DNA of 37,305 nt from Bacteroidales bacterium (lineage in GTDB: Bacteria; Bacteroidota; Bacteroidia; Bacteroidales; GCA-2748055), in NCBI GenBank assembly GCA_029938715.1, contig JAOZUK010000028.1:1-37305 (forward strand), in the 5' to 3' direction. Position numbers and translations under genes: made by a program. Of the stretch, positions 1 through 7,626 are shown piece after piece. The notes below the pieces were generated by a model. The model saw only the letters and a list, made by a program, of their open reading frames with translations, did not search any database and was not told the DNA's origin. Within the stretch, counting starts at the first letter, position 1; each line of letters starts with the position of its first letter.

Positions 1-2626
1 AGGACATGGCCCCTGTGACAAAGCGCTTCATGATTTTCTCCACCGGTTCAACTTCCTCAATGGAGATGGGATTCCTTTTATAGTCAAGCAAACCCCTCAG
101 GAAGGTAGGGCGGGTTGTTTCACAATCCACCAACATGGCATATTCCTTGTATTTTTTGTAGTCCTTATTCCTGGTACTCCACTGGAGCAGGGCAACCGAT
201 TCGGGGTTCCAGGCATGATGCTCCCCATTCTTCCGGTATGCATATACCCCTTCTGTGAGGATCATGGAGTGTACATCCTCGGTGTAAGCTCTTCGGTGGG
301 GGATCAGTATTTCTTCAGCTATTTCCTCCAGTCCAATTCCGCTCAGCCGGGAAACGGTGCCTTCAAAATATTTGTCAATGACCGATGTGGAAATTCCTAT
401 GGCCTCAAAGATCTGCGCTGCCCGGTAACTCCTCAGGGTGCTGATCCCCATTTTTGACAAGATCTTCAACAACCCCTTATTGACGGCCAGGATGTAATTC
501 TGCTGGGCTTTGTCAAAATCCTGCTGGATGGCCCTGGTTTTCACCAGTTGTTCAATTACCGCAAAACTCATATATGGATTGATGATACTGGCTCCATATC
601 CGAATAACAGCGCAAAATGCATGACCTCACGTGGTTCCGCCGATTCAACCACGATATCGATTTGCATTCGCTTCCTGCAATTGATCAGGTGATGGTGCAC
701 TGCCGATACAGCAAGCAGCGAGGGGATGGGAGCCCGATCCTCGCTTATATCCCTGTCGGTGAGGATAATGTAATTATTGCCTTCATCCACAGCCTGCTCT
801 GCCTGTTTACATATATCATCCACAGCCTCTTCCAGGCCTTTGGCTCCATTTTTTGCATCGAAATGCATGGTAAGGACACGGTTTGAAAAACCCTTATATC
901 TCAGGTTTTTTACCACCTGGAAGTAGGTGTTGTTAATAACCGGGCTCGTGAACTTTACCATTTTTGCATGGTTGGGTGTCTCGTCCAGCACATTGTCCTG
1001 CAGAGAACCAAGGTAACCGGTAAGTGTCATTACCATCTCTTCCCGGATGGGGTCGATGGCAGGATTGGTAACCTGTGCAAACAGTTGTTTGAAATAGGAG
1101 AACAGCCTGTAGGGTTTTTTACTCAGCACCGTAGTGGGGACATCATTACCCATTGAGCCGATGGGTTCTTTACCCGATTCAGCCATGGGTTTGATAATGG
1201 TCTCAATATCCTCGCGACTATAGTTAAAGGAGGTCTGATATTGTTCATAGGCATCTCCAAGTCCGGGGGGAATGATATTACCGGCCTGGATCTGCTCCAG
1301 GTTCACCATGTTTCTCCTGATCCAGTCCAGGTAAGGATGCGCTGAAGCCAGCTGCTCCTTAAGCTCCTCATCTCTGTATATCTTCCCTTCCTGCACATCA
1401 ACCAGGATAATTTTCCCTGGCTTCAGTCTGCCTTTTTCTCTGATCTCCTCCGGATTGAAGGTCTGAACCCCCACTTCGGAACCCATCACCATCAAATCGT
1501 CCTTGGTAATAATATACCTGGAGGGGCGTAATCCGTTCCGGTCAAGCATTCCCCCGATATAACGTCCGTCACTAAAGATCAGTGACGCAGGACCATCCCA
1601 GGGCTCCATAAAGGCAGAATGGTATTGATAAAATGCTTTCAATTCGGAGGAGATGGGATTTTTCTCATTCCACGACTCAGGGATCAGGATGGACATGGCA
1701 TAGGGGAGCGATTTTCCGCTCATGATCAGGAACTCAAGCGCATTATCCAGCGATGCCGAGTCACTTTTATCAGGTTCAATCACCGGGTAGATCTTCTCCA
1801 GGTCACCCAGTACATCCGATTTCAGAATCGACTCCCTGGCCTGCATCCAGAATCGGTTGCCTTTCACTGTATTGATCTCCCCGTTATGGGCCAGCATGCG
1901 GAAGGGTTGTGCCAGATCCCAGCTTGGAAATGTGTTGGTACTGAATCTGGAGTGTACAAGGGCAATTGCACTCTCCATACGTTCATCCTGAAGGTCAAGA
2001 AAATACTCTCCCAACTGCTCGGATGTAAACATTCCTTTATAAATCAACACCTTGGTTGAAAGGCTGGGCAGATAGAAGAAGCTTTTTTGCTTTAGTTTGG
2101 AAGCCGCTACATATTTTTCAACTCTTTTGCGAATAATATATAATTTCCGTTCCAGTTCCACCTGCGGAAGGTCGGCACCCAGCAGAATTTGCTTTATGTT
2201 GGGTTCGGCACTCCTGGCAATATCCCCGATGGTGCTGTTGTCCCTGGGGACCTCCCGAAAACCAATAAAATTGACGCCCTCATTATTTACAAACTGTACC
2301 AGAATCTCTTCGCAATTTTTTGCTTCTGCCGGATCCTGTGGCAGGAAGACCAGGCCGGTTCCAAACTGACCTTCGTGTGGAATGGAAAATCCCTGCATCA
2401 GGTAAAAGTCCCTGGGAATTTGGATCATTACTCCTGCGCCGTCGCCCGATTTACTATCCGATCCTTCTGCTCCCCTGTGGGTCATATTCACCAGGGTTTC
2501 CAATCCACGCCTGATAATGTCGTGTGATTTCTTCCCTTTCAGATTTGCTACAAATCCGATTCCACAATTATCATGCTCAAATGCACTTCTGTATAATCCT
2601 GCCTGTACAGGTCTCTCTTTTTCCAT
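1..2626 (-). CDS. gltB: Glutamate synthase large chain, N-terminal part (truncated by window edge)
   Basis: Glutamate synthase converts glutamine and 2-oxoglutarate into two glutamates; this is the amidotransferase-bearing large chain. I translated the minus strand from the ATG at 2626 to the window edge, about 875 codons against about 1,500 in the full family. The N-terminus reads MEKERPVQAG and the class II glutaminase nucleophile is Cys21 in the motif HDNCGIGFV, so a 20-residue propeptide is expected to be removed. Typical glutaminase-domain blocks follow (MTHRGAEGSDS, LVHSRFSTNTFPSWDLAQP, LAHNGEINTVKGN, DRNGLRPSRY), then the central domain, and the last visible residues (MKRFVTGAMS) enter the FMN-binding synthase domain. 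The rest, and any small subunit gltD, lie outside. A promoter and an attenuator-like leader precede it. Several sizeable plus-strand open frames here are antisense shadows. Confidence 0.96.
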   Translation of the reverse strand, partial: MEKERPVQAGLYRSAFEHDNCGIGFVANLKGKKSHDIIRRGLETLVNMTHRGAEGSDSKSGDGAGVMIQIPRDFYLMQGFSIPHEGQFGTGLVFLPQDPAEAKNCEEILVQFVNNEGVNFIGFREVPRDNSTIGDIARSAEPNIKQILLGADLPQVELERKLYIIRKRVEKYVAASKLKQKSFFYLPSLSTKVLIYKGMFTSEQLGEYFLDLQDERMESAIALVHSRFSTNTFPSWDLAQPFRMLAHNGEINTVKGNRFWMQARESILKSDVLGDLEKIYPVIEPDKSDSASLDNALEFLIMSGKSLPYAMSILIPESWNEKNPISSELKAFYQYHSAFMEPWDGPASLIFSDGRYIGGMLDRNGLRPSRYIITKDDLMVMGSEVGVQTFNPEEIREKGRLKPGKIILVDVQEGKIYRDEELKEQLASAHPYLDWIRRNMVNLEQIQAGNIIPPGLGDAYEQYQTSFNYSREDIETIIKPMAESGKEPIGSMGNDVPTTVLSKKPYRLFSYFKQLFAQVTNPAIDPIREEMVMTLTGYLGSLQDNVLDETPNHAKMVKFTSPVINNTYFQVVKNLRYKGFSNRVLTMHFDAKNGAKGLEEAVDDICKQAEQAVDEGNNYIILTDRDISEDRAPIPSLLAVSAVHHHLINCRKRMQIDIVVESAEPREVMHFALLFGYGASIINPYMSFAVIEQLVKTRAIQQDFDKAQQNYILAVNKGLLKILSKMGISTLRSYRAAQIFEAIGISTSVIDKYFEGTVSRLSGIGLEEIAEEILIPHRRAYTEDVHSMILTEGVYAYRKNGEHHAWNPESVALLQWSTRNKDYKKYKEYAMLVDCETTRPTFLRGLLDYKRNPISIEEVEPVEKIMKRFVTGAMS

Positions 2627-2655
2627 CGCAACCGCTGCTTTGTTGGTGTATCTAT

Positions 2656-2718
2656 AAAAAAACCGTTCTCTGCTTATTCTGAGAACGGCCTTTCAATATT
2701 TCAGTTCATACCATTCTC
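2656..2718 (-). promoter_or_regulatory. Transcription attenuator-like leader of gltB (terminator plus alternative antiterminator)
   Basis: On the minus strand CCGTTCTC (2688-2681), a 10-nt loop and GAGAACGG (2670-2663) form a perfect 8-bp stem followed by seven T (2662-2656). This is a classic intrinsic terminator lying only 30 nt before the gltB ATG, so it would stop transcription before the gene. Upstream, GAGAATGG (2718-2711) can pair with the same CCGTTCTC segment through 8 contiguous pairs, one of them G-U. The two structures exclude each other, as expected for attenuation. Both pairings were read directly from the sequence; no folding energy was computed. Which signal switches it is unknown. 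Confidence 0.7.
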
Positions 2719-2779
2719 ATCCGGACCCATTGATCCTCTTAATCACATGCTTGTTTATTGGATTTGAATGTAAATTCAT
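2717..2779 (-). CDS. Possible leader peptide in the gltB leader (20 codons)
   Basis: An ATG at 2779 opens a 20-codon frame reading MNLHSNPINKHVIKRINGSG. Its TGA stop (2719-2717) overlaps the antiterminator segment 2718-2711, so a ribosome finishing this frame would mask that segment and favour the terminator. A second, shorter candidate is the frame at 2730-2701 (MGPDENGMN), preceded by an AAGAGG purine stretch and containing the antiterminator segment itself. Neither is rich in Glu or Gln codons, and short open frames like these can arise by chance. This is a candidate only. Confidence 0.25.
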   Translation of the reverse strand: MNLHSNPINKHVIKRINGSG

Positions 2780-2796
2780 CTGTTTTTTGCTAAGCG

Positions 2797-2825
2797 CAAA
2801 GATACGGAATTATATTACGAATCAA
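2797..2825 (-). promoter_or_regulatory. Bacteroidota-type promoter for gltB
   Basis: The minus strand has TATCTTTG (2804-2797), an exact match to the Bacteroidota -7 consensus TAnnTTTG, with TTG at 2825-2823 as the -33 element and an 18-nt spacer. Transcription would start near 2790, giving a leader of about 165 nt before gltB that contains the attenuator. Confidence 0.6.
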
Positions 2826-2903
2826 AACAAATTAAGGTTTCTAAACTATATATTGACGGCCTAAACCTGTTAATAACTTTTAAATTGAAAGAGGTCAGCC
2901 CAT

Positions 2904-3596
2904 TTAGAATGATACACCGACTACCACATGGAATTGCTCTCTTTGAGGGTTCCAGATAAGAGAGACATTTAGAGGAATAGAGAATTTGTCGGTAATCTCG
3001 ATATCTTGAGATGCGGAAAGTCCTATATTACATACATTGAAATTGCCATCACTGGTATGCCATCCATCACCTGCACCAGCAAAAAGACTGAAATACTTGA
3101 ATCCATATCCAAGTTCAAAATACATATCTGAGCCGGCAGATCCTGCTGACCCCGCTTGATTCAGGACGTAATTGGCCCCGATTGAAATACCTTTGATTTC
3201 ATAACTCAGGTTTATTTCGAAGGCGTGGGATCCATTTTCTTTTGAGTAATCGAAATAATTGGTGCCCGGGAAATAATAGTCTGTTATTCCAACTGACAAT
3301 CCAAAATCAAATCCATAAGAGAGGTAAAGATCTGCCTCTGCGCCCTCATTGGATGTGAAGCAATAGGACCCCCAGCCTCCCATTGAGAAATTGCCAAAGG
3401 CAACTTCCATATAGGGTTGGATGGCCGGGCCTGTTCCAAATTTGGTACCTCGCCATAGATAACTGCTTACCAGATCTCCTCCTACGCTGAATGGGGATGA
3501 TGATTCCTCTTCCTGGGCTTTCAGATTCAAAGGAACCATCATCAAACTGACTACCAATAGTGTCAATTCTCCTCCACTCGCATGTCTCCTTTTCAT
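2904..3596 (-). CDS. TorF-like putative porin / outer-membrane beta-barrel protein
   Basis: About 230 residues from the ATG at 3596, which I prefer over the upstream in-frame ATG at 3638 because a normal signal peptide follows directly (basic MKRRH start, then hydrophobic LTLLVVSLMMVPLNLKAQ). The mature part starts with FSVGGDLVSSYLWRG and alternates aromatic-rich strands with short turns (YLSYGFDFGLSVGITDYYFPG), ending in a strand with terminal Phe (VVVGVSF), the usual C-terminal signature of an outer-membrane barrel. The SSYLWRG opening and size fit the TorF-type putative porin family (TIGR02001-like). The transported substrate cannot be inferred. A TAGTTTTG -7 box lies about 40 nt upstream. 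Apparently monocistronic. Confidence 0.75.
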   Translation of the reverse strand: MKRRHASGGELTLLVVSLMMVPLNLKAQEEESSSPFSVGGDLVSSYLWRGTKFGTGPAIQPYMEVAFGNFSMGGWGSYCFTSNEGAEADLYLSYGFDFGLSVGITDYYFPGTNYFDYSKENGSHAFEINLSYEIKGISIGANYVLNQAGSAGSAGSDMYFELGYGFKYFSLFAGAGDGWHTSDGNFNVCNIGLSASQDIEITDKFSIPLNVSLIWNPQREQFHVVVGVSF

Positions 3597-3861
3597 AATT
3601 GTAAATTTCAGGGTTAGAATAATTATAATTCGAAACAAAACTACGAATATATTTTACAGACCCTATAAAAAATGAGGTTAAAAGTATTAAATAGATATAT
3701 ATTGTAAGATGACCCCCATATAAAAAGGGGGTGCATAAAATAAATATGTAAATAATTGAATAGAGCCCCTTTATTATAATTATGTAAATCCCTCTCTTCA
3801 CCTTGATAGGTTGATTTCAATTTCTTAAATTGAGCACCCACTTCGTTAATACCGATCCATT
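3597..3861 (-). promoter_or_regulatory. AT-rich divergent intergenic region with promoter for the porin-like gene
   Basis: This 265-nt gap separates the divergent porin-like and isochorismatase-fold genes. On the minus strand TAGTTTTG (3643-3636) matches TAnnTTTG and lies about 40 nt before the ATG; no clear -33 TTG is seen. The region is strongly AT-rich. Open frames that cross it have low-complexity products and look non-coding. I see no convincing plus-strand -7 box for the 3862 gene. Confidence 0.45.
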
Positions 3862-4449
3862 ATGAAAATTTCCTATAAGTTTTTACTAATTGTTTGGATG
3901 TTGGGTGCAGGTTCTATGGCTTACGGTCAAAAGACAGCGCTTTTGCTTGTGGATATTCAGGACTTTTACTTTCCAGGGGGACGTGTTCAACTGGAAAATC
4001 CTGAAATGGCAGGCATGAATGCAGGACTCATACTGGACCATTTTCGGAAATGTGAACTTCCGGTCTACCACGTTCGTCATAATTTTGAACCAGGAGGGAA
4101 CATACATCAATATGTGAAGCCCGAAGCAGGAGAACCAGTCTTTTCCAAAGACCAGGTGAATGCTTTTTTGGATACCGAATTACTGGGAATGCTACAGGCT
4201 GATTCTATAGAACAGCTGGTTATATGCGGCATGCAAACCCATATGTGTGTGGAGGCTGCTGTCAGGGCTGCTCACGACCTGGGCTTTTCGTGCCTGCTGG
4301 TAACCGATGCCTGTGCAACCAGGGCACTTCAATACGAGGAAAACATCATTCCCGCAAAGAATGTGCATTACTCCACCATTAAGACCCTGCAGGATAGTTA
4401 TGCCAGGGTAATTACTACTGAAAATCTTATCAAGGAGTTTAGCAGGTAA
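3862..4449 (+). CDS. Secreted isochorismatase-fold cysteine hydrolase
   Basis: 195 residues with an N-terminal signal peptide (MKISYKFLLIVWMLGAGSMAYGQ), so an envelope or periplasmic location is expected. The isochorismatase/nicotinamidase fold is shown by LLLVDIQDF with the putative acidic catalytic residue Asp31, Lys96 in the block VFSKDQVNAF, and the nucleophile Cys129 in CGMQTHMCVEAAVRAA, followed by the typical strand LLVTDACATR. Family members hydrolyse amides such as nicotinamide, or the vinyl ether of isochorismate; the substrate here cannot be read from sequence. An exported member is less usual than a cytosolic one. It stands before the kdsD-like run but is separated from it by 85 nt with its own promoter, so it is probably a separate unit. 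Confidence 0.85.
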   Translation: MKISYKFLLIVWMLGAGSMAYGQKTALLLVDIQDFYFPGGRVQLENPEMAGMNAGLILDHFRKCELPVYHVRHNFEPGGNIHQYVKPEAGEPVFSKDQVNAFLDTELLGMLQADSIEQLVICGMQTHMCVEAAVRAAHDLGFSCLLVTDACATRALQYEENIIPAKNVHYSTIKTLQDSYARVITTENLIKEFSR

Positions 4450-4483
4450 AGGCATCCAGGCGAACATGTTTAATCATTTATAC

Positions 4484-4491
4484 TAACTTTG
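4484..4491 (+). promoter_or_regulatory. Bacteroidota -7 promoter box for the kdsD-like operon
   Basis: TAACTTTG matches TAnnTTTG exactly, 43 nt before the kdsD-like ATG at 4535. No clear -33 TTG is seen upstream. It would drive the four-gene run 4535-7626. Confidence 0.45.
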
Positions 4492-4534
4492 ATTCCTGGA
4501 GTTAATTGGAAATTAATTTGAGAAGATTGATTAG

Positions 4535-5155
4535 ATGAGTAGGGAAATTTATGCAGATATACAGAGTGTTCTGACCCGGGAGGCCGATGCCATCCGATCC
4601 ATACCGCTTACCGACGCCTATGAAGAGGTGATAGAGTTAATAGTTAATCGGGTGCATGGAAAGGGAGGCAAAGTGATTGCCAGTGGCATGGGAAAAGCCG
4701 GACATGTGGCCAACCATATGGCCACCACCCTGAGCTCAACGGGAACACCTTCTCTTTTTATTCACCCCAGTGAAGCTCAGCATGGCGATCTGGGTATCAT
4801 CAGGGAAAATGATGTCCTGATTGTATTGTCCAATTCCGGGAAAACCCGGGAGATATTGGAACTGGTAGAACTTACGGATGCACTTCATTCGGGCATTCCT
4901 GTGGTGGTTATTACAGGGAATCCGGATGGTCCACTGGCACAACAATCGCAGATGGTTCTGTTTACAGGGAATCCTGAGGAGGTTTGCCCCCTTGGACTAA
5001 CACCCACCACCTCTGCCACTGCCATGACTGTGATTGGAGATGTACTGGTGGTATTATTAATGAAGAGGATCGGATTCAAATCTTCCGATTATGCCAGAAG
5101 GCACCATGGAGGGTACCTGGGACAAAAATCGAGGGAGTCGGGCAATGAGAATTAG
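4535..5155 (+). CDS. kdsD: Single-domain D-arabinose 5-phosphate isomerase (KdsD/KpsF-like SIS protein)
   Basis: Interconverts ribulose 5-phosphate and arabinose 5-phosphate, the first step towards Kdo for lipopolysaccharide. The 206-residue protein is one SIS domain: GMGKAGHVA (residues 51-59), FIHPSEAQHGDLG (75-87), SNSGKT (99-104) and a C-terminal RRHHGGYLG block carrying the conserved His. The two CBS domains of the about 325-residue KdsD/KpsF proteins are absent; the protein ends just after the SIS domain with no sign of frameshift. From memory, single-domain arabinose-5-phosphate isomerases are known in Bacteroides, so this is probably the native form. A related SIS function (6-phospho-3-hexuloisomerase) is the main alternative. 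Its stop overlaps the next start by 11 nt, implying translational coupling. Confidence 0.8.
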   Translation: MSREIYADIQSVLTREADAIRSIPLTDAYEEVIELIVNRVHGKGGKVIASGMGKAGHVANHMATTLSSTGTPSLFIHPSEAQHGDLGIIRENDVLIVLSNSGKTREILELVELTDALHSGIPVVVITGNPDGPLAQQSQMVLFTGNPEEVCPLGLTPTTSATAMTVIGDVLVVLLMKRIGFKSSDYARRHHGGYLGQKSRESGNEN

Positions 5156-5687
5156 CAGGGGAGCTTCCGCCGGACTTGTAATTGATATCCAGGAAAGGCT
5201 TTTTCCGCACATGGCACAGTATGAGAATCTGCTCAAAAAGTGTCTGATTCTGATCGAGGGACTTAAAATTCTGGGTGTTCCACTTTTTGTAACTGAACAG
5301 TACCCCAAAGGGCTGGGGCACACCATTGAACCTGTTGCCCTTGCACTGGGAACAAATCCTGCCGTTGAAAAATCCACATTTTCATGTTGCGATGAACCTG
5401 AGTATCTCAAGGTCCTGGAGGGTTCTGAACGTAATACGCTGATTATCTGTGGAATTGAAGCACACGTCTGTGTGATGCAGACGGTAGTTGACCTGGTGGC
5501 TGCGGGGTTCACTCCGGTTGTTGTTGAGGATTGTATCTCCTCCAGAGATATAGAAGATAAACGGGTGGCCATCCATCGGATGCGTAGCGAAGGCGCTGTG
5601 ATCACCACCTGCGAATCGATTCTTTTTGAAATGACAAGGGTTTCCGGGACCGATGAATTTAAGGCCATATCGCGCCTTGTAAAATAG
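5145..5687 (+). CDS. Cytosolic isochorismatase-fold hydrolase (YcaC/nicotinamidase-like)
   Basis: About 180 residues. I place the start at the ATG at 5145 (MRISRG), which overlaps the kdsD-like stop by 11 nt, rather than at 5091, which would overlap by 65 nt. Putative catalytic residues are Asp14 (LVIDIQERLF), Lys76 (EKSTFSC) and Cys109 (CGIEAHVCVMQTV), followed by VVVEDCISSR; the triad is complete. No signal peptide. Family members are cysteine hydrolases of small amides or imides. The substrate is unknown. Paired with a sugar-phosphate isomerase and a sugar kinase, it is in an unexpected setting. It is clearly distinct from the secreted paralogue at 3862. Confidence 0.85.
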   Translation: MRISRGASAGLVIDIQERLFPHMAQYENLLKKCLILIEGLKILGVPLFVTEQYPKGLGHTIEPVALALGTNPAVEKSTFSCCDEPEYLKVLEGSERNTLIICGIEAHVCVMQTVVDLVAAGFTPVVVEDCISSRDIEDKRVAIHRMRSEGAVITTCESILFEMTRVSGTDEFKAISRLVK

Positions 5688-5692
5688 GTTGA

Positions 5693-6628
5693 ATGATGTC
5701 ACATATTTTCACTGTAGGAGAGACCATCCTCGATATTATTTTTAAGGATAAAGAACCTAAGACTGCCCGTCCGGGCGGATCTTCATTTAATGCATCCATC
5801 ACACTGGGTCGCCTGGGGGCGCCCATCACTTTTATCAGTGAAATGGGTAACGACCGGGTGGGGGACCTGATCCTGGATTTCATGGTTGAGAATGGGGTGG
5901 ATGCAGATTATGTTGCCAGGTATAGTGAGGGGCAGTCTGCCATCGCACTGGCTTTTCTTAATGAGAAAAGCGATGCCGAGTATCAGTTTTATAAAGATTA
6001 CCCCCACCAGAGGCTGGCAGTTGATTTTCCCGAGTTTGCTTCCAATGACCTCCTGATGTTTGGATCCTTTTATGCCCTTAATCCCGGCATAAGGCCCAGG
6101 GTTAAACTACTGCTAGAGAAGGCTCAGAAGGCTGGAGCCACCATTGTTTATGATCCGAATTTCAGAAGTACCCATGCTCCGGAACGAGCCGATTTGATAG
6201 ATGTAATTAAAGAGAACATGGGATTTGCATCCATTGTCAGGGCCTCGGATGAGGATCTGGTAAATATTTTTGAAGTTGATAATCCCGATGATGCATGGGA
6301 ACAGATCCGGTCTCTCACCCAGGTATTGATCTATACTGCCAATGCCAATGGAGTATACCTTCGGACGGAGAAGCTGAAGTTTCGCATGGAGGTAGAGCAG
6401 ATTGAGCCTTTGAGTACAATAGGTGCGGGAGACACGTTCAATGCCGGAATTTTGTATGGCATCTGGAGAAATGGATATGGAAGGAGGCAAATTTCTGAAT
6501 TGGATCAATCCCAATGGGAAGAACTCATTGGGAATGCCATCCGGTTTTCCCGGGAAGTCTGCCTGAGTTATGACAACTACCTGCCACTTGAATATGCAAA
6601 AGAGGTAAAAGAAAAAAACAAGAAATGA
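5693..6628 (+). CDS. PfkB/ribokinase-family carbohydrate kinase (fructokinase-like)
   Basis: 311 residues, typical for the family. PfkB signature 1 lies in RPGGSSFNASITLGRLGAP with ISEMGNDRVGD following, and signature 2 in STIGAGDTFNAG, where Asp247 of GAGD is the expected catalytic base and the glycines form the anion hole. These enzymes phosphorylate sugars or nucleosides with ATP; the overall look is fructokinase-like, but the substrate is not certain. It starts 5 nt after the previous gene (ATG at 5693, or 5696 using the second Met) and overlaps the aldo/keto reductase by 4 nt (ATGA), so it is translated as part of the 4535-7626 operon. Confidence 0.88.
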   Translation: MMSHIFTVGETILDIIFKDKEPKTARPGGSSFNASITLGRLGAPITFISEMGNDRVGDLILDFMVENGVDADYVARYSEGQSAIALAFLNEKSDAEYQFYKDYPHQRLAVDFPEFASNDLLMFGSFYALNPGIRPRVKLLLEKAQKAGATIVYDPNFRSTHAPERADLIDVIKENMGFASIVRASDEDLVNIFEVDNPDDAWEQIRSLTQVLIYTANANGVYLRTEKLKFRMEVEQIEPLSTIGAGDTFNAGILYGIWRNGYGRRQISELDQSQWEELIGNAIRFSREVCLSYDNYLPLEYAKEVKEKNKK

Positions 6629-7626
6629 AAAAGAACCCATTAGGAAAATCGAAGTTACTGGTTTCTCCCATCACCTTTGGAGCCTGGGCCATTGGAGGCT
6701 GGATGTGGGGAGGATCGGAGAAAAAAGATTCAATAAGGGCCCTGCACGCCTGCCTGGATCATGGCATCACCTCCATTGACACAGCTCCAATTTATGGATT
6801 TGGTCAGTCGGAACAAATAGTTGGTGAGGCTATTAAGGGTAAACGTGATCAATATGAAATCATGACCAAGGCCGGAATGCGGTGGAAAAACACCCTGGGT
6901 GAGTATTTCTTTACTACAACTGATAACGATGGAAAACAGCGTGAGGTATATAACTATTCGGGCCGGGACAGCATCATCGCTGAGTGTGAAGATAGCCTAA
7001 GAAGACTGGGAACCGATTACATCGACCTCTATCAGATTCACTATCCCGATATTACCACCTCCATTGAAGAGCCCATGGAAGCTTTCCAGACGCTGCTTGA
7101 CCAGGGAAAAATCAGGGCGGCAGGAGTCAGCAACTATTCTTTGGACCAGATGAAACTGGCCGATGGTGCGGTTTTACTCAGTTCCAACCAATTGCCTTAT
7201 AGCATGGTGCGCAGGGAAATAGAAGAGGATATTGTTCCCTGGTGCCTTGAGAATAGTTGTGGAATCCTGGCCTATAGTCCCTTGCAGCGTGGATTACTTA
7301 CGGGGAAAATCACCGCGGATCACTCTTTTGCTCCTGGAGATACCAGACCCGATACACCCCATTATAAGAGGGATAACCTGGTTAAGATCAACCAGTTTTT
7401 GGATGATATCAGGCCGCTGGCTGAAGAGAAAGGTGCCACACTCTCCCAGCTTGTCATCGCCTGGACCCTTCGCCAGCCAGGAATTACAGTTGCATTGGTG
7501 GGGGCCAGAAATGAAACCCAGGTCATAGAGAATGCGGGTGCTGCCAGCGTGGAGCTTTCAGAATCAGAAGTTGGAATGATCAATGCTAAGCTGGAGACAT
7601 TGAAGCCTAAGTTGGAAATTGAGTGA
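6625..7626 (+). CDS. Aldo/keto reductase
   Basis: 333 residues forming a complete AKR barrel. The catalytic tetrad is visible as Asp52 and Tyr57 (IDTAPIYGFG), Lys82 (IMTKAGMRW) and His139 (YQIHYPD), with the NADPH-binding tail block (TVALVGARN, near residues 285-300). Such enzymes reduce or oxidise sugar aldehydes and ketones with NADP(H). Context with a sugar-phosphate isomerase and a sugar kinase suggests a sugar or sugar-alcohol substrate; this is inference. It ends one base before the convergent stop of the DUF6702-like gene at 7627. Confidence 0.9.
   Translation: MKKNPLGKSKLLVSPITFGAWAIGGWMWGGSEKKDSIRALHACLDHGITSIDTAPIYGFGQSEQIVGEAIKGKRDQYEIMTKAGMRWKNTLGEYFFTTTDNDGKQREVYNYSGRDSIIAECEDSLRRLGTDYIDLYQIHYPDITTSIEEPMEAFQTLLDQGKIRAAGVSNYSLDQMKLADGAVLLSSNQLPYSMVRREIEEDIVPWCLENSCGILAYSPLQRGLLTGKITADHSFAPGDTRPDTPHYKRDNLVKINQFLDDIRPLAEEKGATLSQLVIAWTLRQPGITVALVGARNETQVIENAGAASVELSESEVGMINAKLETLKPKLEIE

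Noticed and set aside
1619-2527. Plus-strand open frames of 146, 112 and 90 codons
   Set aside because: They are antisense to the gltB coding region, whose minus-strand translation is a clear glutamate synthase; their products have no recognisable motifs.
3346-3841. Minus-strand frames of 151 and 66 codons upstream of the porin-like gene
   Set aside because: They run through AT-rich intergenic DNA and overlap the porin-like gene in another frame; products are Ile/Tyr-rich low-complexity sequence.
5057-5702. Minus-strand frames of 203 and 106 codons
   Set aside because: Antisense to the isochorismatase-fold gene, which has a full catalytic triad.
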